Positions 34,924 to 42,904 of a DNA stretch of 64,000 nt are shown here, piece by piece. Position 1 is the first letter of the stretch; each line of letters opens with the position of its first letter. A program made the position numbers and the translations under genes. The notes under the pieces were generated by a model. The model saw nothing but the letters and a program-made list of their open reading frames with translations, was not told where the DNA came from and ran no database searches. The stretch is taken from assembly GCF_007747995.1 (NCBI RefSeq), contig NZ_CP036276.1:7120001-7184000 (forward strand). The letters run 5' to 3'. This DNA comes from Symmachiella dynata. Its GTDB lineage: Bacteria; Planctomycetota; Planctomycetia; Planctomycetales; Planctomycetaceae.

Positions 34924-35382
34924 ATGTCTTCCTCTGAGACCGACAAGACGCAATCGGACGCCGCCCCCCGCACCATATCGGGTCGATTGGTGGTCATGTC
35001 GATGTTTATTCTGGGTGTCATCGGCGGAACGATTTGTGTGACCTATGCGATTTGGCACAACGCACCGTTCATTGAACTGAAGAAGGCCTTAGCAGCGGAA
35101 TTCCCCAAGTCGGTCCCACAGATCGAGGGGGGCCAGCACAAAGGCTCGCCGATGACATTGCGGATCGTGATGAAAGTCGATTTTCACCCCGGCGAAGAAG
35201 CCAACGCGCCGCTCGCTGAGGCGGCGACGAAGCGGATCGTTGAGTTGGCGCAGCAACACCAAGATCTGTCCCCTTACGAGATCTTGCGTATCCACCTAGT
35301 CAAGCAGCGTCCGCAGGATCTCACATCGCGAAAGACGATTGATTTTCGCGTCGCGGATTTGCCAGACGAATCGCCGAAATGA
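34924..35382 (+). CDS. Single-span membrane protein of unknown function
   Basis: 152 residues from MSSSETDK. One N-terminal membrane helix (VVMSMFILGVIGGTICVTYA, about 24-43) is followed by an extracytoplasmic domain of about 105 residues (MTLRIVMKVDFHPGEEANAP, KRIVELAQQHQDLSPYEILR) in an alpha/beta pattern that I do not recognise. An upstream in-frame ATG would add 12 residues. It follows the cysteine-less redoxin-like gene on the same strand, with a REP-like unit between, and may be co-transcribed. No function is proposed. Confidence 0.65.
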   Translation: MSSSETDKTQSDAAPRTISGRLVVMSMFILGVIGGTICVTYAIWHNAPFIELKKALAAEFPKSVPQIEGGQHKGSPMTLRIVMKVDFHPGEEANAPLAEAATKRIVELAQQHQDLSPYEILRIHLVKQRPQDLTSRKTIDFRVADLPDESPK

Positions 35383-35390
35383 GATAGCGG

Positions 35391-35454
35391 ACTGCCAGTG
35401 TTTTATCAGTCATTCCGGCATCTCTCATCGCACTGGCAAAGCCAGCAGCACCCC
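35391..35454. repeat. REP-like pair, family 1 (diverged)
   Basis: CTGCCAGTG at 35392-35400 and CACTGGCAAAGCCAGCAGCA at 35431-35450 face each other, directly after the stop codon of the membrane protein. Confidence 0.55.
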
Positions 35455-35652
35455 CTCTATGTCAGTGCTCCCCTCTTGAGATGGCGATTTATCGAATTGG
35501 GAATTCTCCTCAATCGGAATCAGAAATTGGTGAGAGGCGGCGGTTCCGGGTTTCCAAGATGTGGATTGATTGGTATGTTCCGCCTCCCTCGCTGAATGCG
35601 GAATGCCGTGCATCTCAAAACAACGGTTTCTCGCGGCGAGGTCTCTACAAGA

Positions 35653-35730
35653 AGTTTCAAAACCCTCTGGCGCGTCACGCAAACACTTGCATTGTAGAAT
35701 CCTGAACAAGCGCAACCGGGTTTTGAAACT
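35653..35730. repeat. 13-base inverted repeat before the secreted protein gene
   Basis: AGTTTCAAAACCC (35653-35665) and GGGTTTTGAAACT (35718-35730) are perfect complements separated by 52 bases, 46 bases before the next start codon. The rest of the 393-base gap 35383-35775 shows no gene. Could be an RNA leader structure or protein binding site; unproven. Confidence 0.5.
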
Positions 35731-35775
35731 GGTTCTACGACTTCGACGACTTTTTTATTGGCTGTTGAAATCCTC

Positions 35776-36885
35776 ATGTTAAAATCACGAATCCTGCCAA
35801 TCGCCACCTGCTGCTTGGGTATCGCGCTTTTGGTTACGAGTTCCGGTTGGTTTGGCAAGTCGGCTGACAGCGACGACAAGGCAGAGGCCGAATCCGAACA
35901 GACAGCCGCATTGCCGGCTTCGTTTTTCGATGACGTTGAGCCGCCGGCAGCGGTGGTTGCGCCGGGTCAAAGCGGATTGCGGATTGGCAACCGCTATGCG
36001 TACTTAAAGACCGTGGAACAACGCATCACGCAAGATCAAGCCGTTGGTGCAACCAGTGGTAGTTCACGGTTGACGATTGGCCTGACGTTGGAAGTTAAAG
36101 ATACGGTCAGCGACGATGAGTTGCAGGTTGCCAGCTCTCAACAAAACGCCGGCGACACGCTGTTCAACGTGCGGTATCAAAACGTCAAATTGGTGCAAGA
36201 TATTCCAGGACAAGAAATCAATTACAACTCGGACCAACCCAACAGTCCCGTGCCACCTCAAGCCGAAGCTTATCAAGGATTGCCGGGCCACGGTTTTTCG
36301 TTTTGGTTGGACAAGCAAAATCGTTTACGGAATCTCGTCGGGTTTCAAGACTTCTTGCAATCCTGCCTGCAAAATGCGTCGCCTGAACAGCGAACCTTCG
36401 TTTGGAACTCACTGGCCGGGATGACCGAGGAAGACTATCTGGCGAATTTTATTGACGACGGCATGGGCCTGTTGCCGCTGGACACGATAGTGCGCGGCAA
36501 GACTTGGCAACGAGAACGAAAGATTCACCAACCGCTGCCAGTGAACTTGCAATTGACGTATACCATCGATGAGGTGCAGGAATCGTTGGTAGAACTGGCA
36601 GTCGGGGGTACCGTGACGCCGCAGGCGGCGCAGGAACTCGGAGATGTGCAACTACAAATTGTCGGCGGGCGGATTTCGGGTCGCTGTACAATTGACCGTC
36701 AAACGGGGTTGCCACAAAATAGCCGCGTCGAGCAGGTGATGCAGATGGTCGTGCATTTGCCCGGCGGCGAATCGATTCCGCAGACCAAACAAACGATCTC
36801 GCAATTGACGGCAGTGCCGGAATCCGACGACCTCCGAGAGCCGCTTCCCTATGCAGGTATCGAAAAAGAATCGCGACTCCGCTGA
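35776..36885 (+). CDS. Secreted protein, DUF6263-like
   Basis: 369 residues from MLKSRI. Hydrophobic signal segment (ILPIATCCLGIALLVTSSGW, about 5-24), then an acidic linker and a beta-rich body (for example RYAYLKTVEQRITQDQAVGA, SRLTIGLTLEVKDTVSDDEL, SGRCTIDRQTGLPQNSRVEQ, MVVHLPGGESIPQTKQTISQ). The overall pattern, with a repeated x-Q-x-I-T/S-x-L start and a closing VEQVM...VVHLPGG strand pair, recalls DUF6263-type exported proteins common in planctomycetes; that match is from memory and moderate. Two cysteines only, no catalytic signature. The start replaces an upstream TTG at 35758. Confidence 0.7.
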   Translation: MLKSRILPIATCCLGIALLVTSSGWFGKSADSDDKAEAESEQTAALPASFFDDVEPPAAVVAPGQSGLRIGNRYAYLKTVEQRITQDQAVGATSGSSRLTIGLTLEVKDTVSDDELQVASSQQNAGDTLFNVRYQNVKLVQDIPGQEINYNSDQPNSPVPPQAEAYQGLPGHGFSFWLDKQNRLRNLVGFQDFLQSCLQNASPEQRTFVWNSLAGMTEEDYLANFIDDGMGLLPLDTIVRGKTWQRERKIHQPLPVNLQLTYTIDEVQESLVELAVGGTVTPQAAQELGDVQLQIVGGRISGRCTIDRQTGLPQNSRVEQVMQMVVHLPGGESIPQTKQTISQLTAVPESDDLREPLPYAGIEKESRLR

Positions 36886-36917
36886 CACAACCTGCGAGCG
36901 ACGGAGCGCACTTTCGG

Positions 36918-38015
36918 TTACTCGTCGTCGTTGCCCCGTTTGAGGAATCGGAGCCAGCGTCCGCTATTGGCATCTTCGCCAGTTTGCGCGGCATTGTTGG
37001 ACGGGCTCGCTTGGCCAGTGACGCCCATTTTTTCGCGGTGCTTTTGCATTTGGTGTTGTTGCTGCTGCAATTCCGCTTTTTCTCGGGCAATTTTGGCGCG
37101 TTCCAACGAAAGCTCGACTTCGGTTTCGCGAATTTTGTCCTTCCACTCTTCTTCGAGAGCTTCCAGTTTTTCGCGAAATTCGTCCGGCATGCTTTCCATT
37201 GTGTCGAACTTGACGACTTCGCCTGAGCCTTCCTGTTCCTCGATTTGCTGCTTGAGCGAGGCAATAATCCGATCACGCTCCTGAACAGCTTGCCGCAATT
37301 GATCGATGTCGGCACTGTGCAAATCGATCGGTGTCGGCGTATTGGTCAGATCCTCAGCGGCTTCATCAACCGCAGCCTCTGGTTGCTCGGCGGGTGTTTC
37401 GATTTCAGCGACGGGTTCGGGTTTTGACTCCGGAACCGGTTCGCCCGCCATTAATGCGGCGCGTTGCGCTTCCCAACTGCCCGGTTTGAAGTCGTTGGCC
37501 GGCGCCTCTTCTTCTTGAGGCTCCTCAGCGGCGGGAGCTGGGTCGGATTTCGTGAGCGCTGACAACGCGCTGCCGATTCCACCGCCGCCACTTCCCTCAC
37601 CCAGGACGTTCCCGGCAACCATATCGCGCAGTTCGGTCACCTGCAGTTCAATCCGCCCCAAGGTGACACCCGGTTGGGTGGCTTCCCATTGAGCGATCAT
37701 TTGCCGCATTTCGTCAAAGAGCGTTTTTTGCTCTTCGACGATCTCTTTCGGCATTCCGCCACCGGAGCGGCTTTGCCTGGCGCCGGCTCTACGGTAACGA
37801 TCTAATTGTTCCGCGGCTTGTTCCAGGCGCTCGGTGAGTGCAAAGACCAAATCTTCCTTCTCTTGGAGTTGCGACTCCAAGAGTTCGATTTGTTGTTGCG
37901 GACCTTGCCCTGGATCAGTCATCGAGGCGCCATTCTCTTGGGTTTCTTCAGGCGCAGGCAAAGAATCGAAATCAATGCCTTCCAGGTCGGCGTTGTTGTC
38001 TGTATTTGAGGACAT
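36918..38015 (-). CDS. Cytoplasmic coiled-coil protein
   Basis: 365 residues from MSSNTDNN. Two long coiled coils dominate: about 42-80 (QQQIELLESQLQEKEDLVFA) and about 240-340 (ERDRIIASLKQQIEEQEGSG; ELSLERAKIAREKAELQQQQ), separated by an acidic Pro/Glu-rich linker (about 155-225). It has no signal or membrane helix and ends in a basic/acidic tail (LRFLKRGNDDE). The composition suggests a structural or scaffolding role, possibly at the cell envelope or chromosome. I do not recognise a named family. It is convergent with the secreted-protein gene. Confidence 0.75.
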   Translation of the reverse strand: MSSNTDNNADLEGIDFDSLPAPEETQENGASMTDPGQGPQQQIELLESQLQEKEDLVFALTERLEQAAEQLDRYRRAGARQSRSGGGMPKEIVEEQKTLFDEMRQMIAQWEATQPGVTLGRIELQVTELRDMVAGNVLGEGSGGGGIGSALSALTKSDPAPAAEEPQEEEAPANDFKPGSWEAQRAALMAGEPVPESKPEPVAEIETPAEQPEAAVDEAAEDLTNTPTPIDLHSADIDQLRQAVQERDRIIASLKQQIEEQEGSGEVVKFDTMESMPDEFREKLEALEEEWKDKIRETEVELSLERAKIAREKAELQQQQHQMQKHREKMGVTGQASPSNNAAQTGEDANSGRWLRFLKRGNDDE

Positions 38016-38195
38016 CGTTGAGGCAATCTCCGAGGGGTGTCGTGCCACACCTGTGATTTGTGACAGTAGAAATGCCGTTTCCAAAACAGCACATCGACAG
38101 AGGTCACAGGCTACAAGAGATATAGGTCACACATCTTGCAGCGTCAAATTGTCCTCGTTGAAGTTGAGCAACATGGCCCAACTCACTGCCATCAA

Positions 38196-39167
38196 TCAGT
38201 TGGAGTGCGGCCAAATTTGCGGATTGACCAGATGTTCCGGTTGGCGGGCATGCAACATGTCGGCGATTTGACGCGCGACGCGGTTGCGTAATTCCGCCAA
38301 AGATTGCTGTGAAACGAACGCCGCATGCGGTGTGACAATCACCCGTTGGTCGAGATACAACGGTTGTGACAAATCGGGAGGTTCGGGGTCGAAAACATCC
38401 AATGCCGCACCGGCGATTTCATTGTTCTTCAAAGCGGACCACAAATCGTCTGTGGAGATCACCCCGCCCCGCGAGGTATTGATCAAAAAGGCGGAAGGCT
38501 GCATTCGTTGGAATTGGAGTAGCCCGAACATTCCCCGCGACTGTGGCGTCAATGGGCAATGCAAAGATACAAAATCGCTACGATCCAACAATTCGTCAAA
38601 ACTGACCATCTCGCAACCGCTGCTGCGCGGATTGCCCGACGGTGTATGAGACAGCGTCCGCATGCCGAAAGCGCGGGCTCGCGCTGCGACTTCACTTCCG
38701 ATGCGGCCCAAACCGACCAAACCGAGCACGCATTCACTCAGGCGGCGCATGGTCGGGGCGGCACTCAGGTCGTATTCCTCCATCTTGGTCCGCGCGTGAA
38801 AAAAAGCCACATTCCGGGCACAGGCCAACAGCAATGCCAGCGTGTGGTCTGCAACCTCGCCGACGCAGTAGTCGGGCACATAGGTGACTGGAATATTTAA
38901 TTGCGTGGCGGTGTCGACGGCGATGTTGTCCAAGCCAATGCCGAACCGTGCAATTCCCCGACAACGCGGCGCTGCATTGATCACAGCTTCGGTGACCTGC
39001 GCCCAACAGGTGCCAATGGCGTCGCAATCCTGAGCCAAATCGACCAGCGTGGCTTCGTCTCCGTTGGGGGCTGCGATGATCTCGGTATCGGCGGCGGAGA
39101 GAATTTTGCGTTCAATCTCCCAATCCGACCATGGCCGGTCGGTTAACAGTACTTTGAATTTCGGCAT
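38196..39167 (-). CDS. D-2-hydroxyacid dehydrogenase (CtBP-type)
   Basis: 323 residues. The Rossmann signature VLGLVGLGRIGSEVAARARA binds NAD(P). The catalytic trio is visible: Arg in NTSRGGVISTDDL, Glu in DVFDPEPPDL and His in VIVTPHAAFVSQQSLAEL. The N-terminus (MPKFKVLLTDRPWSDWEIER) places it nearer the C-terminal-binding-protein branch than to phosphoglycerate dehydrogenase, which has extra ACT domains. It reduces 2-keto acids or oxidises 2-hydroxy acids; the specific acid cannot be read. The start at MPKFKV is chosen because the fold begins there; the frame is open 29 codons upstream. Divergent from the RraA-family gene, possibly one catabolic module. Confidence 0.88.
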   Translation of the reverse strand: MPKFKVLLTDRPWSDWEIERKILSAADTEIIAAPNGDEATLVDLAQDCDAIGTCWAQVTEAVINAAPRCRGIARFGIGLDNIAVDTATQLNIPVTYVPDYCVGEVADHTLALLLACARNVAFFHARTKMEEYDLSAAPTMRRLSECVLGLVGLGRIGSEVAARARAFGMRTLSHTPSGNPRSSGCEMVSFDELLDRSDFVSLHCPLTPQSRGMFGLLQFQRMQPSAFLINTSRGGVISTDDLWSALKNNEIAGAALDVFDPEPPDLSQPLYLDQRVIVTPHAAFVSQQSLAELRNRVARQIADMLHARQPEHLVNPQIWPHSN

Positions 39168-39356
39168 GGTTGTGACTCGTGTGGAAATTGGCAGTGATCT
39201 GGGCGCGCTTCCGGTCAGTCCACAATTTAACAAAACAGACGGCAAAGGCGTCAACAGGCGTTGCGTGTTGGAGCTGTCGACGGGAATATGTCAGATACTC
39301 GTACCTACTTCACAACCGCGTGCGACGCATTACGTTTTCTAAAGAAGGCACCGACC

Positions 39357-40025
39357 ATGGCCGTTGAAGATCCGGCAACAATCACACTCCCGCAAATGCG
39401 CGAGCAACTCTACAGTGCGGTCGTCAGCGACGCATTGGATGGACTGGGATATTCCAATCAATCACCGCGCGTCCCCTTGCCTCCCATCACCGTCGACACC
39501 ACGCTCGTTGGCCGTGCCAAAACAACTTTGTGGGCGGATATGGCGCATGAAGACCCGCAGCCGTACGAACTAGAATTGCAGGCGGTCGACAGTTGCCAAC
39601 CGGACGACGTCTTCGTCGCTGCCGCCGGTGGATCGTGGCGATCCGGGGTGTGGGGCGAGTTATTATCAACCGCTGCAAGCAACAGCGGATGCGTGGGAGC
39701 AATCATCGATGGCGCGGTCCGCGACGTTGTCAAAATGCGGGCGATGCAATTTCCCGTGTTTGCCCGTGGAACCTGCGTTTACGACAGTATGCATCGCCAA
39801 CGTGTGATCGACATCGACGTGCCGGTACAAATCGACCGCGTGACGATCTGTCCCGGCGATTTAATCTTCGCCGACGAAGACGGGGTCGTTGTCGTGCCCC
39901 AAGCCGTGGAACAGGAAGCCATCCGCGCTGCCTGGGATAAAGTGCATGCCGAAAACATCACGCGTGACGCGATCAAAAACGGTATGAAAGCGGTCGATGC
40001 TTATGCGAAGTATGGCGTGCTTTGA
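39357..40025 (+). CDS. RraA-family aldolase/dimethylmenaquinone methyltransferase-like protein
   Basis: 222 residues. Family pattern: a start with the fold LREQL-like SAVVSDALDGLGYSNQSPRV, the central AGSNSGCVGAIIDGAVRDVV (metal and pyruvate-binding D-G-x-x-R-D), and PVQIDRVTICPGDLIFADED near the end. The closest characterised members are 4-hydroxy-4-methyl-2-oxoglutarate/oxaloacetate aldolases; others are RNase E inhibitors or annotated as MenG. AAGAAGG lies about 10 bases upstream of the ATG. The D-G-A-V-R-D site and divergence from the dehydrogenase gene favour an aldolase for a keto acid. The exact substrate is unknown. Confidence 0.85.
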   Translation: MAVEDPATITLPQMREQLYSAVVSDALDGLGYSNQSPRVPLPPITVDTTLVGRAKTTLWADMAHEDPQPYELELQAVDSCQPDDVFVAAAGGSWRSGVWGELLSTAASNSGCVGAIIDGAVRDVVKMRAMQFPVFARGTCVYDSMHRQRVIDIDVPVQIDRVTICPGDLIFADEDGVVVVPQAVEQEAIRAAWDKVHAENITRDAIKNGMKAVDAYAKYGVL

Positions 40026-40157
40026 GCGGGGTGCGCAAATTCACCACGGAGTCACGGAGGACACAGAGCGACGGAGCCGCAACGATGCGTGATTGTTTTA
40101 CTTAGCCACAGATTGAACACAGAAGGAACACAGATTTCCGGGGGGGGCCTTGAAAAT

Positions 40158-40182
40158 CCCAAACCGACCGCTTGCGGTCGCA
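40158..40182. repeat. GACGGCAAGCCGTC repeat, family 3, copy 2 (inverted)
   Basis: CCCAAACCGACCGCTTGCGG and the following TCGCA align inverted to 31893-31916 and 40296-40320. The compensating changes (GACCGC...GCGGTC) keep the hairpin. Confidence 0.6.
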
Positions 40183-40295
40183 TTGTGCGATCGGTGGTAA
40201 GTAGCGAATCTTGCTTGAATTCTTGTTCAACTGAAAACCTGTTTTTATCGTCCCGGGTACGACTTTGGGGCGTCTCCTGGCATGCTGCACAGTGC

Positions 40296-40320
40296 GCGAC
40301 GGCAAGCCGTCGGTTTGGGG
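40296..40320. repeat. GACGGCAAGCCGTC repeat, family 3, copy 3
   Basis: CGCGACGGCAAGCCGTCGGT plus TTGGGG, nearly identical to 31893-31916. Confidence 0.65.
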
Positions 40321-40365
40321 ATTTTTTGATTACTACGTCTAGGCTTTTGCGAGGAGTGGGGAGTG

Positions 40366-41829
40366 ATGCGGGTTGGGATATTGGGGATTCAGCATGAGTC
40401 GAATACATTTTTGCCGGTCCCCACCACGGAGGAGCATTTTCGCAACGGGGCCTTGCTGAGCGGTGAGGCCATCCGCGAGGAGTATGCCGACTCGCATCAC
40501 GAATTGGGCGGGTTCTTTGCGGCGCTCGATGCGAGTGACATCCAAGCGGTGCCGCTATTCTTTGCTTGGGCCTTACCCAGCGGAACGATCACCACCGCGT
40601 CGGCGGAGTTTTTGTGCCGGCAACTCAAGGATGCCGTGGCCGCCGCTGGAGAATTGGATGGCCTGCTTGTTGCGCCACACGGGGCGGCGGTCAGCGAGCC
40701 GTATGCCGATTTTGACGGGCATTGGTTGTCGCAGTTGCGAGAACAAGTCGGTACTGAGGTACCGATCATCGGGACATTGGACCTGCACGCCAATTTATCG
40801 CAACAGATGGCCGATGCCTGTGATGCCTTGATTGCCTACCGGACAAATCCTCATCTCGATCAACGTCAACGGGGAGAGCAAGCGGGGGAATTGATGATTC
40901 GCACATTGCGCGGCGAGATTCATCCGGTGCAAGTGGCTTCGCTGCCAGCGGTATTGATCAACATCGAACGGCAATTGACCTCCGACTCTCCCTGCCGGGA
41001 AATGTACGCCTTCGCGGATGAACAGTTAGATCGCGAAGGTGTGCTTGCCAATAGCCTCCTCTTAGGATTTCCCTATGCCGACGTCGCAGAGATGGGATCG
41101 GCGTTTCTCGTTGTTACCGATGGCGACCGGGCGTTAGCGCAACGGAGTGTTGATGAATTGGGCGACTATCTGGTCCAGCATCGCGACGATTTTTTGCCGC
41201 ACATGGTGGAAATCGACGAAGCGGTGCCCCGCGCACTCGCAGCGGCCACACCAGCCTGCTTGTTGGACATGGGAGACAATGTCGGGGGCGGTTCGCCGGG
41301 GGACAGCACATTTTTGTTGCACGCGCTCTGTGAGGCGGGCGTGGGTGAGGCGTTTGTCTGCATTTATGACCCTGAGTCGGTGGTAATTGCCGACGCAACT
41401 GGTCCGGGCAGCACGGTAGAATTGAACATTGGCGGCAAAACGGATGATCGCCACGGCGCCCCCTACCAAACCACCGCAACGGTGGTCAGCCTGCACGAAG
41501 GCAAATTCCGTGAGGACCAACCGCGACACGGAGGACGGACACATTACGACATGGGCCGGACCGCTGTCGTGCGAACCGCAGCGGGTCCCACAGTGATGCT
41601 GACCACGCGGCGGATGGTGCCGTTTAGTTTGGCGCAATTGACCAGTTGCGAGATTCAACCGCAACAGTACAAAATTCTGGTGGCCAAAGGGGTTCACGCG
41701 CCAACGGCCGCCTATGCTCCGGTTTGCCCGACGCTGTTGCGCGTGAACACACCGGGGGTGACGACAGCTGACATGCAGCGGCTCGATTTCCAAAACCGCC
41801 GCCACCCACTGTTTCCCTTCGAGCGCTAA
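40366..41829 (+). CDS. M81 family metallopeptidase, MlrC-like
   Basis: 487 residues, full length for the M81/MlrC family. N-terminal MRVGILGIQHESNTFLPVPT is diagnostic, with the zinc-binding HESNTF. Downstream LDGLLVAPHGAAVSEPYADF, PIIGTLDLHANLSQQMADAC and AYRTNPHLDQRQRGEQAGEL carry the other His/Asp ligands, and LLDMGDNVGGGSPGDSTFLL marks the C-terminal half. MlrC cleaves linear peptides from microcystin in Sphingomonas; most family members have unknown substrates. The ATG at 40366 follows AGGAGTGGGGA; a GTG three bases earlier is equally in frame. It stands downstream of the RraA-family gene on the same strand, with a repeat-rich gap. Confidence 0.9.
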   Translation: MRVGILGIQHESNTFLPVPTTEEHFRNGALLSGEAIREEYADSHHELGGFFAALDASDIQAVPLFFAWALPSGTITTASAEFLCRQLKDAVAAAGELDGLLVAPHGAAVSEPYADFDGHWLSQLREQVGTEVPIIGTLDLHANLSQQMADACDALIAYRTNPHLDQRQRGEQAGELMIRTLRGEIHPVQVASLPAVLINIERQLTSDSPCREMYAFADEQLDREGVLANSLLLGFPYADVAEMGSAFLVVTDGDRALAQRSVDELGDYLVQHRDDFLPHMVEIDEAVPRALAAATPACLLDMGDNVGGGSPGDSTFLLHALCEAGVGEAFVCIYDPESVVIADATGPGSTVELNIGGKTDDRHGAPYQTTATVVSLHEGKFREDQPRHGGRTHYDMGRTAVVRTAAGPTVMLTTRRMVPFSLAQLTSCEIQPQQYKILVAKGVHAPTAAYAPVCPTLLRVNTPGVTTADMQRLDFQNRRHPLFPFER

Positions 41830-41972
41830 ACGACGGCTTTTCAATACCTGCTTTGCGAATACAGACCAGCGAACCGGGAGGGCGAAGCTCCTGCTGAGCC
41901 GCGATTCAAAGAAGACAGTCACTCTGCACGAGGTTTTCTTGCAGCGGTTCAACGGTCGTCCTATGCAGAAAA

Positions 41973-41990
41973 GTGCGTCGCGACGCAACC
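41973..41990. repeat. GTGCGTCGCGACGCAC repeat, family 2, copy 3
   Basis: GTGCGTCGCGACGCAACC, perfect for 15 of 16 palindrome bases, just outside the stop codon of the small membrane protein. Confidence 0.65.
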
Positions 41991-41998
41991 TGCACCAC

Positions 41999-42385
41999 TC
42001 AAACGCTGGCCGCGATGAATGCAAATAAAGTAAACGTCCAATAGGCGAGCGTTAGGAGAATGGTGGATAGCGGAGCTACGTAATCCAGTGGCTCAAATTG
42101 ACGCACCCAAGCTTCCAAAATACATAGAATCGACCAACAACCGAGCCAGGGGACTAAGTGAACCGCCAGGTATTCGTTATGGAATATCTCGTTGCCGAAG
42201 ACCAACGCGAATGTGAAAAAGCTGAGATAAATGAAAAACGAGATCGGTCGAGGCGGCCGTTTAAATAATTGAATTAAAGTGAAAACGAGCATGCAAAAGC
42301 TCAAAAAAACGAGAGATACGGCGATTCCCCCGAGTGTGTTCAAGTCGAATAATAGGCCTGGTAGTTCAAACAAATCGCGCTGCAT
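41999..42385 (-). CDS. Four-span membrane protein of unknown function
   Basis: 128 residues. Hydrophobic segments near 18-40 (LGGIAVSLVFLSFCMLVFTL), 48-65 (ISFFIYLSFFTFALVFGNEI), 73-92 (YLAVHLVPWLGCWSILCILE) and 103-126 (PLSTILLTLAYWTFTLFAFI). Short loops, basic after the first helix (KRPPRP), so the N-terminus is probably outside. No motif is recognised. Its reading frame is much better hydrophobic-patterned than random frames here. It is flanked on both sides by family 2 palindromes (41973 and 42683). Confidence 0.6.
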   Translation of the reverse strand: MQRDLFELPGLLFDLNTLGGIAVSLVFLSFCMLVFTLIQLFKRPPRPISFFIYLSFFTFALVFGNEIFHNEYLAVHLVPWLGCWSILCILEAWVRQFEPLDYVAPLSTILLTLAYWTFTLFAFIAASV

Positions 42386-42904
42386 GATAATCCCTCGAAC
42401 GGTTGACTGCCTTCAAATTGAAGAGAATCGGGCACTTTGCAACGATATCGAGACGATTCCCCACGATGAGCACTTTGGCGATTTCGCCACGCGTATATAA
42501 CGCGACTCAATCACAAATGTCCGTCGCTCCGTGGTGAATTTAACCGATCCAATCGACGTGCCTGACGCAATCGATGTGTATCTAACGCGTCCGGAAGGTG
42601 TTCACGCATGGTTTTGATTGCCGAATGAAAACGTTTCCCGGCGCCGTTTTTGTTTGGAGGGACTTTATTGCCGAACAGGAACGTGCGTCGCGACGCGCCC
42701 TGCAAAGATGAGTAGGCCGGCGTGATTGGTTTAATCGAAATAATCGTGTCGCGTTGGCGAGGGATTGTTGTCTGCGGCGGAGCTTAATTGGTTGTGGGGA
42801 CGGAAGTTGCGGAGATGTGTTTGACTCCGTCTCTCCGTGAGATAGTCTTTTCTGGCGATTGCGGAGCGTGCGCGGTGCCAAGATGATCTCGGAGAATCCC
42901 CCCC
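42386..42904. other. Intergenic stretch with a family 2 repeat
   Basis: About 519 bases between divergent genes. One GTGCGTCGCGACGC-type unit at 42683-42700. Nothing gene-like with a ribosome binding site; the promoter of the HD-GYP/GGDEF gene must lie at the right end. Confidence 0.45.
42683..42700. repeat. GTGCGTCGCGACGCAC repeat, family 2, copy 4
   Basis: GTGCGTCGCGACGCGCCC, one change from the palindrome. Confidence 0.65.

Larger units (their letters stand above)
40026..40365. other. Intergenic stretch with two family 3 repeats
   Basis: About 340 bases. Copies of the GACGGCAAGCCGTC family at 40158-40182 (inverted, diverged) and 40296-40320, plus a CACGGAGTCACGGAGG stretch near 40045. 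No gene is seen. Confidence 0.55.

Noticed and set aside
38196-41829. One operon of dehydrogenase, RraA protein and MlrC
   Set aside because: The dehydrogenase is on the opposite strand and a repeat-filled 340-base gap separates the other two, so common function is only a possibility.
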